Shown in pieces: positions 5,611 to 6,310 of a stretch of 6,310 nucleotides of DNA. The notes under the pieces were generated by a model that made no database searches, was not told where the DNA came from, and worked only from the letters and a program-made list of their open reading frames with translations. The stretch covers positions 1 to 6,310 of the forward strand of contig CAMPBN010000068.1 in assembly GCA_946638265.1 (NCBI GenBank). Direction: 5' to 3'. Source of the DNA: an uncultured Bacillota bacterium. GTDB taxonomy: Bacteria; Bacillota; Clostridia; Peptostreptococcales; Anaerovoracaceae. Within the stretch, counting starts at the first letter, position 1. Every line of letters begins with the position of its first letter. A program made the translations under genes and the position numbers.

Positions 5611-6310
5611 TCACAGTGAAATGCCATATACTTCGGAAAACTTTTTCCGCAAGTAACCCAGATAATATTGCGGCGACAACGCCTCTTCGGTGGCTTTTTC
5701 CAAAAGTTCGCGGGTTGTATAGCGCGCGCCGTAATGGAAAATCTTTCTTCCCAGCCACTTTCCCACCGTAGCCATATCTCCTCTGCCTGCAAGTTCATCT
5801 AGGCTGCCGTGCTCGCGTTCAAGAGCGGCAGCGATCTGTGCAGACATCAGGTTTGCTACTATATATGTCGGGAAATATCCCATATATCCGGCAGCCCAAT
5901 GGATATCCTGTAATACCCCGTCCCCGTCATTTTCGGGTGAAACTCCCAGATAATCCTTATATTTTTCATTCCAGACCTTCGGCAGGTCCTCCACCTCCAA
6001 AGTTCCTTCGATCAGCGAGCGTTCCAATTCATAACGGATAATGATATGCAAAAGATAAGTCATTTCATCAGCATCCGCTCTTAGCGGTGATGGATTGAGC
6101 GCATTGGCAAAGCGGAAAAACTCCTCATCCGAAATACCTGACAGCGCAGGCACTGTTTTGGAAATTTCGGGCCAGAATTTTTTGCAAAATCCCCTGCTTC
6201 TTCCCACTATGTTTTCGTAAAAAAGGCCAATGCTTTCTTCCATGGTGAAGGAAGGCACCTCTGCCAGAAAGGTCCCCAGCAGCCTGCTGTCTATGGATTG
6301 CTGGTAAATG
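5611..6310 (-). CDS. M32-family metallocarboxypeptidase (carboxypeptidase Taq type), C-terminal part
   Basis: A zinc carboxypeptidase removing C-terminal residues from peptides in the cytoplasm; family length is about 500. The window holds the last 232 residues; the reading frame stays open to the right edge, so the valine codon GTG at 6258-6256 is internal and not a start. The first visible residues IYQQSID correspond to the LYEQGI that directly follows the HExxH zinc motif, which therefore lies just outside. Family signatures follow: YENIVGRSR, LRADADEMTYLLHIIIR, DLPKVWNEKYKDYLGV, GVLQDIHWAAGYMGYFPTY and a C-terminal YLRKKFSEVYG. The usually conserved HESQSR segment, which supplies the third zinc ligand, reads EESIGL here (visible residues 24-29): the glutamate ligand is kept but the flanking H, Q, S and R are changed. 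It is the first of three same-strand genes. The assignment is firm; catalytic competence is not. Confidence 0.92.
   Translation of the reverse strand, partial: IYQQSIDSRLLGTFLAEVPSFTMEESIGLFYENIVGRSRGFCKKFWPEISKTVPALSGISDEEFFRFANALNPSPLRADADEMTYLLHIIIRYELERSLIEGTLEVEDLPKVWNEKYKDYLGVSPENDGDGVLQDIHWAAGYMGYFPTYIVANLMSAQIAAALEREHGSLDELAGRGDMATVGKWLGRKIFHYGARYTTRELLEKATEEALSPQYYLGYLRKKFSEVYGISL

Noticed and set aside
6241..6258. GTG or ATG start for a 215- or 210-residue gene at the right edge
   Set aside because: The frame continues open to the window end, and the upstream residues match the conserved M32 sequence after HExxH, so the gene is the truncated tail of a longer one.

Overview
The window looks like chromosome from a low- to mid-GC Gram-positive anaerobe, most likely a member of the Clostridia (Bacillota). 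This rests on strong AGGAGG-type ribosome binding sites, an intrinsic terminator with a T-tract, and a gene set (compact S15 PepX, M32 carboxypeptidase, FCD-type GntR regulator) typical of peptide- and amino-acid-using Firmicutes. Genus cannot be assigned from the sequence alone.

Layout, left to right. (1) Positions 1-503, minus strand: the first 167 codons of homoserine dehydrogenase, cut by the left window edge. (2) Positions 504-1546: about 1 kb without a convincing gene but full of repeats. It holds two copies of a GC-rich direct repeat (531-614, 722-790) with a degenerate inverted relative near 1470-1516. It also holds an imperfect inverted-repeat element (839-987), a near-perfect hairpin (1041-1073), a two-copy 34-bp tandem repeat (1082-1149) and a degenerate array with a 33-bp period (about 1310-1475). 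The hexamer CTGTAA/TTACAG occurs eight times between 826 and 1131. (3) Positions 1547-2209, plus strand: a FadR/FCD-subfamily GntR transcription factor. (4) Positions 2254-2299: an intrinsic terminator lying between convergent genes and probably used from both sides. (5) Positions 2372-6310, minus strand: three genes in one direction, read in the order M32 carboxypeptidase (C-terminal part only), 12-helix MFS transporter, PepX-type Xaa-Pro dipeptidyl-peptidase. The carboxypeptidase-transporter gap is 69 bp with no terminator. The transporter and pepX overlap by one base (TAATG), so translation is probably coupled.

How the genes may work together: the minus-strand cluster reads as a peptide-degradation operon. 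A C-terminal exopeptidase and an N-terminal proline-specific dipeptidase would process peptides in the cytoplasm, and the MFS protein would move a substrate or product across the membrane. The transported molecule cannot be read from the sequence. The GntR regulator may control this operon or itself, but the operon promoter lies outside the window, so that link is a guess.

No wholly new biological system is evident. The items most worth a second look are the repeat-packed intergenic region, the altered HES motif in the M32 peptidase, and the in-frame 33-bp duplication in pepX.
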